This document shows positions 25,401 to 37,967 of a DNA stretch of 64,000 nucleotides, in pieces (the stretch's first letter is position 1; the number at the start of each line of letters is the position of its first letter). Made by a program: the position numbers and the translations under genes. The notes under the pieces were generated by a model, which was not told the DNA's origin, searched no databases, and saw only the letters and a program-made list of their open reading frames with translations. Source of the DNA: Membranipora membranacea (lineage: Eukaryota; Bryozoa; Gymnolaemata; Cheilostomatida; Membraniporidae); assembly GCA_914767715.1 (NCBI GenBank), contig OU612066.1, positions 32,898,283 to 32,962,282 of the forward strand. The letters run 5' to 3'.

Positions 25401-28206
25401 ACAATAAAAGCAAACAAAAACAATAAATATAGCAGCTTCAGCAAACATGAACCTAAGATACAAAAGTTACGGCCAGTCTATATAAGGTGTTGACTGCTTT
25501 GCATCATAACCGCCATAGTCTGAGGACAGAAGCTCAACAAATATCAATTATTTCTAGAGCAAATCCTGAGAAGCTTAACAACATTGATTCACAACAGACA
25601 TTCTCATTGCATAACAAAGGTTTACAACTTTCTTAGCACTCAAGATGAGATCTACAATGTTGTCAGGGCTAAATATGAATGAAAGGGAAATAACCTTACT
25701 TTTGCATTAAGCGATCATCGAGCACCATGGATATATCATTGTCTATAAAACTGACACTGAAGAAGGACTCATGTCCGTTAGGCTGAACGCTGTCTTCACT
25801 ATAGAACAGGCAGTCTGTCAAAATATGGCAAAAATGGTAATGATTGAGAACCAATAGCCAGGAACAGATTATATATTTATTATTAAAAAACCTGAAAATG
25901 TCAAGACAGATTTATGGCAGAAGAATTGCTTCCCCATTGCTTCCATGAGTCCAATCTTGTAACACTGACATTGTCTTCTTGCTTTAATCTATAAGAGTTA
26001 GTTGGATGAGGATAATAGTCTTTTTTGAGCAAAAACCCACCTATTACGGATAATGCATGAGTTTCAATGCTGGACTTGGCCATAGAAGTGATGTAGAATG
26101 TGTTTGCGGGTGATGTGTATGTATGTGTGATGGGACGGGGCTCATCTCCCTCAGATCTTGCCGGTATTGTGCTCGGATCTATGATTATTTCCTCGCTATC
26201 TAAAGAGTTTTCTTTGGTAATTTTGAAATCATGCGCAAGAACCCGGCAGACCATGTCAACATCGCTCTCCTTGACCTGAATAATTGAAATAAATATTGTA
26301 AGTAAGTCATATGTAAGAATCAGGCAACCAAGCAGTTTTGACACCTGAGACCTTTCTGATATAATCGTAACCGGTATCCAACTATCGGTCTAAAGATAAC
26401 ATGAAATATAAATAAGACAAATGAAGTAGGACAATAAATACAAGTCTGCAGTTATGAACGATCTTTTAGACACATGTAGGGAGTGTTTCGTAAGCTGGTT
26501 GATAGTGTTGGTTGCGTCAAGGAGTAAGAGAGTACTCCTTGGTTGTGCTGGATAGTGTAGTCAGTTACGAAGCTAGGAGAAATGTCAGAAACAAAACCAA
26601 GGTTGAGTGCTTGTTAGAATATTGGCAAAGCAATTAGAATTCAACATACTTTCCTGATTTGAATAAATATCAAAATAAATAAAGGGGTTCTTGCTCAAGT
26701 TTGGAAATGAGATGAATAAAATCAAGAGAACAATACATGAATCTGAAGTTAACCTCGGACAAGAAATTTTAATTTTAGAAGTTGAAATCATATCGTATCC
26801 ATGTGCAAAAGTTCATTGCGTAGGATCTGTGTCACCTTTCACTAATGAAAAATAGATGTCTGAGTAGCAGTGTGTGCTCCTCTATCGCATCGGTAAAACA
26901 GCAAATAATATTTTTTGTTTTCAACAGCGACTTTAAAACTAATAATTACTGATAGATTCCGTATAAAAGACGTCGTGAGCTTACCAGTACGTAGTCTGTT
27001 TTATATGTAGACAGACAGTATACGGAGACTTTGAAGTCAGCCAGTGGTATGATCACAGATTTAGCTATCTTACTGATACCAGCAGTGGATAATCCCTCCA
27101 GTCCTACTGACACAACCAGAGGTATCCATACATCTTCTACTACTGTCAAACCTTCACCACAACTCTCCTCTAACACTATGGAAATCATAATCAAAATAGA
27201 TTTGAGGGTTGAATACGTATTTTAAAATTTTATCAAGTGATTGCATTGGTGCAACAGGAGACAACTCGTCCAAGCCTGGGGACAACCAATAAAGAGTAGG
27301 ACATTTTTGCTGATATATATCGATTTTGAGAGCATCTATTAAGAAAAAATCCTTAGAGATGTAGATCAACTAGTGAGTTTCCCAAGGGATGACTCACTAC
27401 CCTGACACAACCTTATCACATATATCCACTTACCAGCTAAACATGAAAGCTAGGAGTAAAATAAATTACCTGATAAGGGCCACGCTTTATCTCGAGGTCA
27501 GAAACATTATCATTTTTCATTTTAAATGCACTCAAATTTCTAAACCTGATTTCTGCCACCTGTATCTCCAATAGGAAATTTCAGCACAACTGAAGAGGAC
27601 ACCCCTGAAATATTTACATAGGATCCAAATTGAGTTTCTATACTCACATGAAACACAGTCTTCCTGGCATACAATGGAATAGTCTTGGTTGGTTTCCGTC
27701 ACACTAGCAAAACTGAAAAAAAAAACGGTGTGCAGAATGGAAGTATTCCACATGTATAACAAGGGATTTTGAGAGAGTGCGTACTGCAAAACCATGAAGA
27801 TTCAAGACACAGCAGAATCTTTCTCTAACATCATAAGCTTCTCAGTTGGATACTCAACTGGAGTGCTCATAAGCTGATAAGCACAGTGTACACAAATAGT
27901 GTTGTGGACACTCGAAATCGGAGATCAGTATGATTATAATTGCTATCTGCCGGTGAGAACGAGGCAATGTGACAGTAGCGTTAAAAGCTGATCGGTTTTG
28001 AATTGAGTATTTTTGAAATTTGGTCGTAAGCCTATGGTAAATAAAATATCGACTAACCTGTAAGAGGAGTTAAGTCGATTGTTCCTAAGAAAAAGGATAT
28101 CAAGAAGAGCATGAGTAAACTTGGAGATAGCTTTCTTGTTCTTCTTTATACTCATAAGTCTGAGTCGATAGTCGAGTATGTTCACTTCCATCCTGTGATC
28201 AGCCAT
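22434..28206 (-). CDS. CASTOR1: CASTOR-family protein (GATS-like ACT-domain arginine sensor for mTORC1)
   Basis: Eight coding exons, in gene order: 28206-28058, 27712-27648, 27175-26985, 26275-26041, 25814-25700, 25395-25313, 24205-24111, 22541-22434. The CDS is 1041 nt (346 residues; human CASTOR1 has 329), and all phases agree. CASTORs bind GATOR2 and restrain mTORC1 until arginine binds between their ACT domains. Matches to human include MEVNILDYRLRLMSI, VTETNQDYSIV, AGISKIAKSVIIPLADFKVS, LSTYKTDYVLV, ERWKMVKIGDMPEGLGF and AQISEYYISTFYYGHTLV. The start is the first ATG after an in-frame TAA; a second ATG five codons on (MEVNIL) aligns with the human start and is an alternative. The arginine-contacting Ser111 is kept (S122), but the Asp304 position is Gly308. 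Orthology to CASTOR1 or CASTOR2 individually is not decided; this may be a pre-duplication form. Confidence 0.9.
23102..23373. mobile_element. Foldback inverted-repeat element in the last CASTOR intron
   Basis: Two arms of about 82 bp, 23102-23184 and 23291-23373, are near-perfect reverse complements (left end tagtcaggcagttacttatg; right end cataagtaactgcctgacta). They surround about 106 bp of unique sequence. Structure is typical of a foldback MITE. I could not identify a target-site duplication. Confidence 0.75.
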
Positions 28207-29521
28207 TCTATATTACATGAATACACTAAATACATGAAAAAAGTCAATCCTGCATGGAAAAGTCTACCTGGTATGTTATGGACTTCCGTGCCTACATTGG
28301 ATTGTTAAAAGAACAGTATTGTAGACTCATAACTTCCTCAGCGCTATAAGATCAGAACCCTTCTTAAGCTCGTCACATTGCTGGTGTTGCTTTCATGGCA
28401 TCGGATACCTCTAAGCAACTCTTACAACATCAGTGTCATCAGGCTAGTATCAACTCACTAACTACAAGAAATCCTATTAGCGAACAGTTCCTCAGCAAAA
28501 AGGCTATGTTGAACCAAGGCTTTGGTTAAATATGCTGATGTTCTGTACAGTTATTTGTGGTATATAAGCAGCACAGGCAAAGTAAATATTTCAGGGTCAG
28601 AGCCCAATAAACCAAATGAGCTCTGTGCAAGTCATTAGAACTACCTTCCAACAGAGACTTACTACCTAGTCATACACATGATCTAGTCTGGGCGGTCTGG
28701 CGGTCCTCCCCGACATACCCACCTACCCCAGACCAGTAAGCCTGCCCAGGCTACACATTACTTTATCCCAATCAATGTGACAAATCTGCCATGTTTAGTT
28801 TAACTTTTAACTTAACACTACTGCATATGTAACAATTATTGTATGCTTAAGTTCCCTCATGAACCCAACATCTGACTAACAGAGAATATTGGTTGCATAT
28901 GGAAAATCTATGAAGCATGATTATTATATGTATTTGTATGGTCTTTACTCCAGGTCAGTCAGCAGCAAGCAGAGTCATGACCTGGTTTCCCCTTTTTAGT
29001 GCATGTAAGCCCAAATCACATGGTATGTATGTTAAATACATAGGGTTTGGTACCCTAGGTGAAAACTACTTCATATAAATCACAGGGTGAGTGTATTGTC
29101 TGAGAGCAGGTGAGCTAATAAAAACATGAGTATATGTCCATGCACACCTGACATGCAGTAAACATAATTTTTTGGCCATCAATGTTACAAATGAAATAAA
29201 CTAGGTTGCTAACACCGGTTTCCAACAGGAAAATTATGATTGGTTTATGCAATTTGTACATGAGAGCACAACTCTGTATATTAAAACTCAGGAATGCAAG
29301 CAGCCAAGCAGGGAAATGGGGTAAATATTCTGTAGGTTACACTGTGGATATGACCTTCTGAAGAGAGATTTGAGAAAGCTTTTCAAATGGGCCTTATGTT
29401 ATTTTCATACAATAGCCTAACAGCCACAAAGCACATACTGTTAATTGGATTAATCGGATAATGCATGAATGAATGTGGTAAGATAATATAATTAAAATTT
29501 CATGAATTTTATAAAGGCACT
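28207..29521. other. Spacer between CASTOR and SCP2 genes
   Basis: No exon recognised. Expected to hold the CASTOR promoter and the distal 3' region of SCP2. Confidence 0.5.
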
Positions 29522-29527
29522 TTTATT
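29522..29527 (-). promoter_or_regulatory. Candidate polyadenylation signal of the SCP2 gene
   Basis: AATAAA on the minus strand about 320 bases downstream of the SCP2 stop codon. Supported by motif and position only. Confidence 0.35.
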
Positions 29528-29847
29528 CAGTAAAGAAACAGTATCATACAGTATGAAAATAGAATGTCCAATCACAGTGAGCCAGTCAATTATTTATCAA
29601 AGGACTGATAAGCTCGTTGTACAATAAAAAATCTTTAAAAGAAGAAAAGAGTTTTTGGAACTGCGGGTGTAGCATAAAAACTGGCAGTAACTGAATTCCA
29701 TGATATTAGCACCAAACAATCATTAGTTACTTCAATTTACCAGCAGAGCCAAAAATGATGAGTCACTACACTCAGTCTTAACTATGTTTTTTTGTCATTG
29801 AATTCCTGCAGTCATTCAATAAACATGATTGTTTTTTGGTGATCGCT

Positions 29848-32800
29848 CTACATTTTTGAACTTGGTGCAGTAAGCTGTAGTTCCTTCAGCTTCATGGCAA
29901 GTCCCATATTTCCTGTCAACTTGAGCTTACCCTGCATAAAGGCCTACAATAAAACACAATTCATGATCATATTACATTCAGGTTAGAAACAATTTCATGT
30001 GTTATACCAAAGGTCATAAAAGTGAGACAACTCGCATGCTAAAATGTTTAAATTCAGAGAATTTGAGGGAGCCAATTTGAAGGCTACCAGTATATCTCTG
30101 TGACTTAAACATCAAGACAATTTCCCAATATATCATATTTATCTTTCTTCTCCAGCTGTTTTGTTACAAGTTTTGTCACAATATGTGCTGGCCACAAAGA
30201 TATCCTAGAAAAAATTGCATTTGGCTAACTCTTTAAGTTGCCCTATCTCAGATATACATGAGTCATCCTTGTTACCTTTTGTCCTTCAAGCTTGCCAGTC
30301 ATCAGATCAAACAAGTCTTTATCGGCCATCGTGATGGTACAGTCTGCTTTCTCTGAAATAAATTTATAGGAGCTAGAACATGTATAAGTAAAGTTAGAGT
30401 GAAATCCTTGATCTATCCAGAGTACCATTCATGGTGTATTACTGCATGGATTGACAGCTCACTGAAAACCCAGGTTTGGTCAAATTCTAACTAGGGCTCC
30501 GAATGACAGATATCAGCTGACTTTTTACATGGATATGTGACAAAATGTGACATGAAAAAGTGGTTTTGTGATCAAGTCTCAACCAATAAGAGTGCCACTT
30601 TGTAAGAGCTGCTCGTTGTCAAAATTTTACAATTCACACCATTGTACGGTATATTTTTTTCACAAATAGAAAAACACTCAGTGAGATTGATCAGATTTCT
30701 ATTTCATTGATAATAAACTGCCTCCAAAATCACTGCAGCAGATCATTGAAAAAATACTTACTGGTGGTGTTGGCTTCTACTGATCCGTTCCCAGTTTTAC
30801 AATCAACAAACCAAACAACCTCCTTGCCTGAAGCGTTTCTCACTTTAAAACTGTAAGTACCCTTTATCTTTCTCACATAGGTACTGCCGTCCTGTAGAGA
30901 TAAATCAAACAATCAAAAATTAGATTTTGAGCAGTTTGAGTGCTGGATCATTGTGAGTAGTTCAATTACACTTATTGTACTAAAATGACTGATAGCACAT
31001 AGATATTATAATATAAATGGAAGACAAACGTTATCAGAGCGGGACCTTGGCAGCTGGAAAAGTGACCCACTTACCTTCTGAATTGCATTTTTTATTTCCT
31101 CAAAAATAGGAGCCACCATAAAGTCTGCACCAGCTGCAGACTTTGTTCTATAAAATAAGAGCGCGAGTCGAGTAACAACAAAGTAAATGGTTTGAGTGGA
31201 TTACATTAAGGACCTCAAGAAATAGACAGAAGAAGACCTATGGAATGATAAGTCAGCATTTTCGGGTCAATTCAATCAAAATGTTTGCAAGAATTAACCT
31301 GACCAGTGTTGGTTTAAGGCCTGAGCCGTTGGATGCATTTAATCCCTGATTCAATATTATTGAGGAGTTTCTTCTGCAGTCAAATACTGGAGTAGTCCTT
31401 TCATTGATATTAGGAGGACAACTCGGAGATCCCTTTTGAATTTTTGAATAAATGCTGACTAATATCTTGTAATACCATCAAATATATATGCAACTGTTGA
31501 TAAGTCTACACTCCCTCTGGTTCATAGTCCCAAACTCACTGTTGTGTTGTTTGCGAAGGGAAGCCAAGTCTGTACATAGTGACTACTGCAGCACCGCCCA
31601 GTCCGATGTTATGTTGTAAGGCTAGTTTAGCACCGGCCACCTGTCGCTTGTCAGCCTGTCCTCTCAGCTGCCATGTTAACTCAGCACACTGTGCCAGGCC
31701 TGTCGCTCCAAGTGGGTGGCCTTTACTCTCGAGTCCTCCACTTGGGTTAATAACATATTTACCTCCATATGTATTATCTCCCCTGTCAACCATCTTGCCA
31801 CCCTCACCTTGAGAAGGAAGAGAGATCAATGAAAAAATTGAATCTCTCAATCTCTGAATAGAATTTTGGCAGTTAGGAATATCGTAATTCTGAATTTTAC
31901 ATATAGAAGATTAATAATGGATCGCAAATCCTCTCCCCACCCATCCAGTGAGCAGCTACCAAATCCTCTCCCCACCCATCCAGTGAGCAGCTACCAAATC
32001 CTCTCCCCACCCATCCAGTGAGCAGCTACCAAATCCTCTCCCCACCCATCCAGTGAGCAGCTACCAAATCCTCTCCCCACCCATCCAGTCAGCAGCTACC
32101 AAATCCTCTCCCCACCCATCCAGTGAGCAGCTACCAAATCCTCTCCCCACCCATCCAGTCAGCAGCTACCAAATCCTCTCCCCACCCATCCAGTGAGCAG
32201 CTACCAAATCCTCTCCCCACCCATCCAGTGAGCAGCTACCAAATCCTCTCCCCACCCATCCAGTGAGCAGCTACCAAATCCTCTCCCCACCCATCCAGTG
32301 AGCATTTCATAGGGAATAGTGATAGATATTAAGCTAAAACACAATTCCAAATGTGGGATATCAAGTAGTCTGGAGCAACAAAGATATGCTTCACTAAGCA
32401 TCGCTAGAGTGGTGTAATCATGGACCTCTCTCTTATGGTAAGATGAGGATATAGGGTGAGAATACTTACCTTCTTTGCAGAGTCCCAAAGCCTCATAAGT
32501 AAGTAACTCATTGGTGGAGAAGCAGTCATGTAACTCTATTACATCAATATCTGCTGGGTTTATACCTGAAACACAAAACAAACATCGATTCTGATAAAAT
32601 GATTACATTTTGATCTCAAAGCCTGCTCTCTCGGCTCTCGCATAGTTTTATTTAGTCTAAGTGCTCAGACTCCAAGGCGCAGGGAGTTACTTGCGCACAC
32701 TATCAAACTTTGATAGTGTGCGCAAGTAACTCCCTGCGCCTTGGAGTCTGAGCACTTGACTAAGTTTTATTATACATAGTTTACATTTTATATCAAAGAG

Positions 32801-35800
32801 TAAGTAGCAGTGTCACCTCCTAAATTTATTAAATTTTAAAACTTTGAGACTCTAAATTAAACAGTAACATAGAACTGCACACATGGCTGTACACAGTAAA
32901 GAGTGCTCAAACACAAGTTCATTACTAGTTTGAGGCTTTTCTTGCACACAGCCAACATAGTATTATAATCCCGTTTAGAAATATCAAATGACTTGATTTA
33001 TGACAATTTCATACACTTATTACAACCATGATTTAAGTATCATACTTTTGGAAATCTTATTAATGCAAATGTGTGGTAAAGATGTTATGCTTAATATCAT
33101 CATGGTATTATAAAAGGACTATTTTATTTTAGACTTGATAGTGCTAATGCTGGATACCAAGTACCATGCCAAGTCATTTTTTACAGTGTCAATATGACAG
33201 ATGAATATACTAGCCTTTTTCTGCCACAAATATTGAATTACGTGGATGCCATAATCTCCCAAATAAATCATTTGCATGACTTGACTGTGTCCTGTTTATT
33301 CAACCCAGTATATCCTTATCAGAGAGTTACTGGTAGAGTATTTATCTAGGCTACTAGGTGATAAGGTAGGTACAAATCAAAGTTCATAAGTCATCATTGT
33401 CTATGCGATCTTAGTCTCGTTAACAAGAGTAAGCACTTTAACATGAAGAAAGTAGTATCGAAACAAGCTTATTATCAGGAACGTTGCTTACTGAAATTTC
33501 ATAGGGTAGACAAGATGGTCACAATACAGTAAACAGATAACATTAAACAGTATAAAAACTATTCGGGTTGGTAGTCTGTCACAGGGGAATGGGCTACATA
33601 TTACAAGTCATTACAATAACAAAAACCAAGTATTCTGGTATTTGATTGATGTTTTTTCACTAACCAGTATTTTTGTAGAGCCTATCAGCAGCAGTCTTTG
33701 ACATATCATAGCCAACAATTTTCGATGCACTTTTTGTAAATGTTGAGGGGAGATCTGTGACCATCTCTTGTCCAATTATCTCCACAGCTCTAGATTCTAG
33801 TCCATGTTTCCTGACAAAGTCTTCACTGGCTAGAATAGCACACGCCGATCCATCTGAGGTAGGGCTGAATGTATGAAAGAGCTCATTAATTTGAGGTAAG
33901 TAAATGTGTACCGACACACCAGCACGCTAACTTGTGTGCTTAAATAATTGCACCATTTACGTTAAACTAACTGATTCAATGCGTTATACTAGATAACAAG
34001 AAGTACGAGTTCTATGCAAAGGTTCAGCGATTGAAGGAGACCTATAGGTATGCATGTGTTTGCCAACATTATAGGCCATGAACTTTCCCACACAGGAAAC
34101 TTACGAGCATTGCAGTTTGGTGAGCGGATCATGAATCATCCTGGAGGCTTTGATCTCATCTAGTGTGTAATGCTTCTGGAACTGTGCATATCTAAAATTA
34201 AAATCAGTTTATAGGAGTAAACAGAATAAAAGATAGTTCTATTATCGAATTAGTGATCACATTTATATTGTACATAGTAACTCCATGACTTTTTACCATG
34301 AAGTGGGTACGGTTTACTTAAAAGCAGTAGCAGTCCTCATTTTATAACAGAAACTAAAATAGCATACTTACGGGTTGTTGACGGAATGTTTGTGATTCTT
34401 GTAGGCAATCTTGGCAAAATGGTCTGCAGTTGTACCTGTAAAATAATCAAAGAGGAATAGAGGTAGAATCGCTTATACATGGTAAATATCTACAGCTTGG
34501 CGCCAAATATGGCGGCCGCGCTCTTAAGGCACCTGTATTTCTTAGTCTTCAGACAGAGACAAAAACTTCCAATTTATTTTAACCCACAATATCTAGTAAG
34601 TGTCTGAGACGAATAGCTTAACAACAGAAGAAGAAGAATTTGCTCATAGGTAAAAACCATAATACATACCATATTTTTCCATGTGTTCCCGACCAGCGTT
34701 GCCGAACATTTGAGCAGTGACAGGGGATTCTGTTAGGCCTCTGTCTTCTATCATAGCTGTCAAGTGTAAGTCCATAGGATTGGTTCTGTCCATAAACTAA
34801 AGAGAAAAAACAGCTCAACAGTGCAATGAAAATGTTTATTATTAGGATTTTGTCATCATCAACATCCCAGCATGAGAGAATGACAGTTTTCCGTGATGCT
34901 GCAGCCATATTTCTGTATACATTAACAGCCAGTATTGCGTAAACTTTTTTAAAACTTGTGGGCCGTTTCAAGACCACAATCTATTGTACTGCGATGTCCT
35001 GTTTAGGAATTTCCCAATGCCAATTTAGTCACCCACCAGATAGCCTTGCCACCTTGGAGGGCAGACCTACCAAAACCTGGACAACCATCAGCAGTGCAAG
35101 GATACCGACCGAGAAACTGGCCAGGGGTTCTAATAGTTGGTCATAGTAATCAAAAGATCACTCACCTTGGCTGACAATGAGCCAGGCTCCATCTTCTCAA
35201 AGCCAATAGCAAGTACACAATCATTTAATCCTCCCTCGATAAACTGTCGGGCCATCATAAGGGCTGTAGATCCAGACGAACACGCATTGTTCACCTGATG
35301 GAATTGAGAGAATTGAAGAGTTGAACGCACAGCTTTATTTTTCAGGAGCAATCTTTTTCAGTGTGTAGGGTGTAAATATGAATATAATCTTATTTTGAGT
35401 ATTTCTAATATTTCAAGACCGAAGCCTCTCTTTGCAGTCACTAAACATTATGACGTATTAACTATAATTATAAGCTTTTCCCATAGGCTATAATAATAAT
35501 ACGATATAAATAATTAGTCTGTGGTTGTTATCAATATATTCTTACATTATAGACTGGGATGCCAGTCATACCAAGCTGATAGATCCCCCTCTGCCCAGCT
35601 GTAGTGTCACCATACACATAACCACAGCAGGCCTGCTCCACTTTACTGTAAGGGATGCCAGCGTCTTTAAGAGCTTTCTCGCCGGCCTCTTTAATCCAAT
35701 CGGGGTAATCATCTTCTCTCACTCCAGGCTTATCAAACTATCAAAACAGATCAAATACATAGTGTATCATACATAGAACGTAGTGTAAGGCCTTGAGAAA

Positions 35801-36089
35801 AGATACGAGTATATTTCTCATGTTACATCATCATTTGGACATTCCATCACTCGAAGTGTTGCATCAGGTCAACTCGGCTCTGTTTCAGCGAGCATAATAG
35901 CGGGGACTGATCATATCAGAAGACGCTTATACATGAGAAGAGTACACACAACCAAAACTAGACTATCAGAGGGTTATGCATAATCAATAACTGACACTAA
36001 GATTAATTTGAAAATTAATGAAAGCTGTCTTATAGGTTTCTTACCTTGGTCATACCAACTCCAATCACGAAAACTCTTCTTTTACCCAT
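29848..36089 (-). CDS. SCP2: SCPx: peroxisomal 3-ketoacyl-CoA thiolase fused to sterol carrier protein 2
   Basis: Thirteen coding exons, in gene order: 36089-36045, 35737-35546, 35294-35166, 34796-34670, 34435-34372, 34191-34105, 33864-33665, 32565-32470, 31807-31540, 31147-31075, 30891-30762, 30352-30276, 29943-29848. The CDS is 1584 nt (527 residues; human SCPx has 547), with consistent phases throughout. The thiolase part carries [10 protein letters not shown], the active-site cysteine in [31 protein letters not shown] and [17 protein letters not shown]. The SCP2 lipid-transfer domain follows ([38 protein letters not shown]). The C-terminus, Ser-Lys-Met, fits a type-1 peroxisomal targeting signal. 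SCPx cleaves branched 3-ketoacyl-CoAs, for example in bile-acid and branched-fatty-acid side-chain oxidation. Intron 8 contains a 35-bp minisatellite and a palindromic MITE. In mammals a separate promoter makes SCP2 alone; I cannot tell whether one exists here. Confidence 0.95.
31926..32304. repeat. 35-bp minisatellite, about 10.8 copies, in SCP2 intron 8
   Basis: Units read aaatcctctccccacccatc then cagtgagcagctacc. Copies are nearly identical; copies 5 and 7 share one change (cagtcagcag), which suggests recent multi-unit duplication. It lies between coding exons 8 and 9 of SCP2, and the coding frame is interrupted within it once every three units. Confidence 0.95.
32653..32762. mobile_element. 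Palindromic foldback MITE, copy 1 (SCP2 intron 8), 9-bp TSD
   Basis: A 110-bp near-perfect palindrome with a 1-nt centre. The left arm starts tagtctaagtgctcagactc; the right arm is its reverse complement with one base missing near the end. It is flanked by exact 9-bp direct repeats agttttatt at 32644-32652 and 32763-32771. No coding capacity. Same family as 62884-63016. Confidence 0.93.
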
Positions 36090-37962
36090 GACTTGTGCTT
36101 TGTTTGGTATACTCCTGCGCGACGTTGTATTGAGCAATATTCTGGCAGTGTGCCTAATATGTGCAAATGTGGAAAAAGGTAAAATCAATCAATATAATCT
36201 GACTAACAGTCAACTCAAGTTCGTTAGCTGTGCACCCATTTCAATATCTGTGTTTATATGTGTGAACTTGTTGTCTTTATTAGGCCTAGATGGAGCAAAA
36301 CACATGCTTGAGGACTTCTATATGAAACTCATTCCTATATCTATGCTCTAGAGCAAAAATCAAACCAGGGGCATGGAACAGTTTGCCTTATCAAGCATGA
36401 ACAACAACAATATGCAACACCTTTATAAGTTTATATGCAAATACTTTGACTTTGTGCTTACTTACTGACTGTTTCAAACAATAATTCCACAATGGGAGTC
36501 TGCCTAGGGTAACCTACTTGACCACATTGTAATTACTTCTCTTTTTAAAGGAAGACTCAATTGAACATGATGATGAATGAAGCAAGGGAGAAAAAACTTG
36601 AACTTGACCTCAGTGACAAATGATCACAAGAAAAAATATCAAATTGATTGTGTTTGTGAACTAGAACTGTTAGAGCGTTGGCAAGTCCTCTATTGCCTAT
36701 ACATGTCACCTAATGTTATTGAAGGTGGAAAGAGGAGAGTGAGAGAGACTGAAAGTTTTAATTTTTACCTCTGTTCTTCCAAAAGAACTGTTGCAAAAGA
36801 AAAGGTCAAAGTTCATACAATTAGCAAGATTCTTGTACTTGATGGGGGTTTCAGGCCGCCCCCTTAATGAAATCTGAATTATGGTTAGGATGGATACTAG
36901 TCCAAAACAAAGAAATTTGGCCCTTATCTACAGTGTGTTGTTTCTGACAGATCTTATGTGTGTTGTTTATTGCCCGGGACTAACGCTTCCAAAAATATTT
37001 TTCAACACAAGAGGAAAAATGAAGGTTCAACATCGAAGGCGAAATTATACTCCTTGCTAATATACTTTACTCTACTGCACTTCATTGTCACCCAAACACT
37101 ATAATAAATGTTTTGGAGCTGTTTGAACCAATGAGGTTACAATTATGGTGATACATGAACTACCACATCACTTTTTTCAGACTTCTTAGAATAGCAGCAG
37201 TCAACCCTCACTTACTCAGTTACTGTGACTGTCAACTGCCAAAATTGTTGCATTGATAAGATAGGTGAGTGTAGCTAAACAAGTTAAGTCATCCAATTAC
37301 ATTGTAGAATGTTATGTTTATCGTGTTTCCTTTTAGCCTTTTCAATGATCATTCAGCCTCAAGTTACCTTGTTGTTCACAATACCATTAAATTCACCCAA
37401 CATCATCATCATGTCAGCAATCCTGTAGTTTCCACTCACACATGACACTAACACTGTCATTATATATGATGTTACTGTGGTACCAACCACAACTGGAACT
37501 ACTGCACTCACTCCTCAAGTGAAGACACTCCATGGTAGGTCAAGGGGTCCCATTCCCAATTGTATTGTTGATACTGGACATGGCAAAATAGAAGCCCCAA
37601 GTGATAATGGTTTGAGACCCTTTGGGTAAGCGCACAAACTTCTGACACCATTGGTTAGACCTGTTTTTGAAACTGGGCACAACACTTATCCTCTGCAGGT
37701 TAGATAGAAACCGCCTGTGTCTTATTTCTCACCGTTAAATGGGACAAGTGCTGGCGCTATTGTCGGCACACAAGCGCCAGCATCCAGTTTGTGTCATGCA
37801 AAAAAAAATCTCAGAATGGTGTGGAAACAACTTGAACAAACTGTCAATTAATTGGGACTGGCACGGCTGTGTGCTTGGGCTAGATTATGCCTTTGTCGAA
37901 TCTATTATCTTGCCTACAATTTATCTGTAAAAATAATCCTCCATAATCAACATCAATTTCAG
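36090..37962. other. Divergent spacer between SCP2 and the SEC14-protein gene
   Basis: No coding exon recognised. It should hold the SCP2 promoter and 5' UTR and the upstream non-coding exon(s) and promoter of the SEC14 gene, because the first coding exon of the latter is preceded by a splice acceptor. An open frame at 36577-36867 and a short one near 37440-37620 match no family that I recognise. An inverted repeat tgctggcgc/gcgccagca lies near 37750-37783. Confidence 0.5.
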
Positions 37963-37967
37963 ACGAG

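Noticed and set aside
27154-27369. Possible extra CASTOR exon between coding exons 2 and 3
   Set aside because: Exons 2 (ending 27648) and 3 (starting 27175) join directly in phase and match the human protein without a gap.
32201-32469. Extension of SCP2 exon 8 into intron and minisatellite
   Set aside because: A canonical donor follows the exon at 32469 and joining it to 31807 restores conserved thiolase sequence in phase; the extension is intronic repeat.
36577-36867. 96-codon plus-strand open frame upstream of the SEC14 gene
   Set aside because: No family motif, no splice context, biased Lys-rich composition. Not supported as a gene.
37440-37620. Short plus-strand open frame with VPTTTGTTALTP, slightly like a GAPDH segment
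   Set aside because: The upstream sequence does not continue the similarity in any frame and the adjacent GAPDH motifs are absent; most likely chance.
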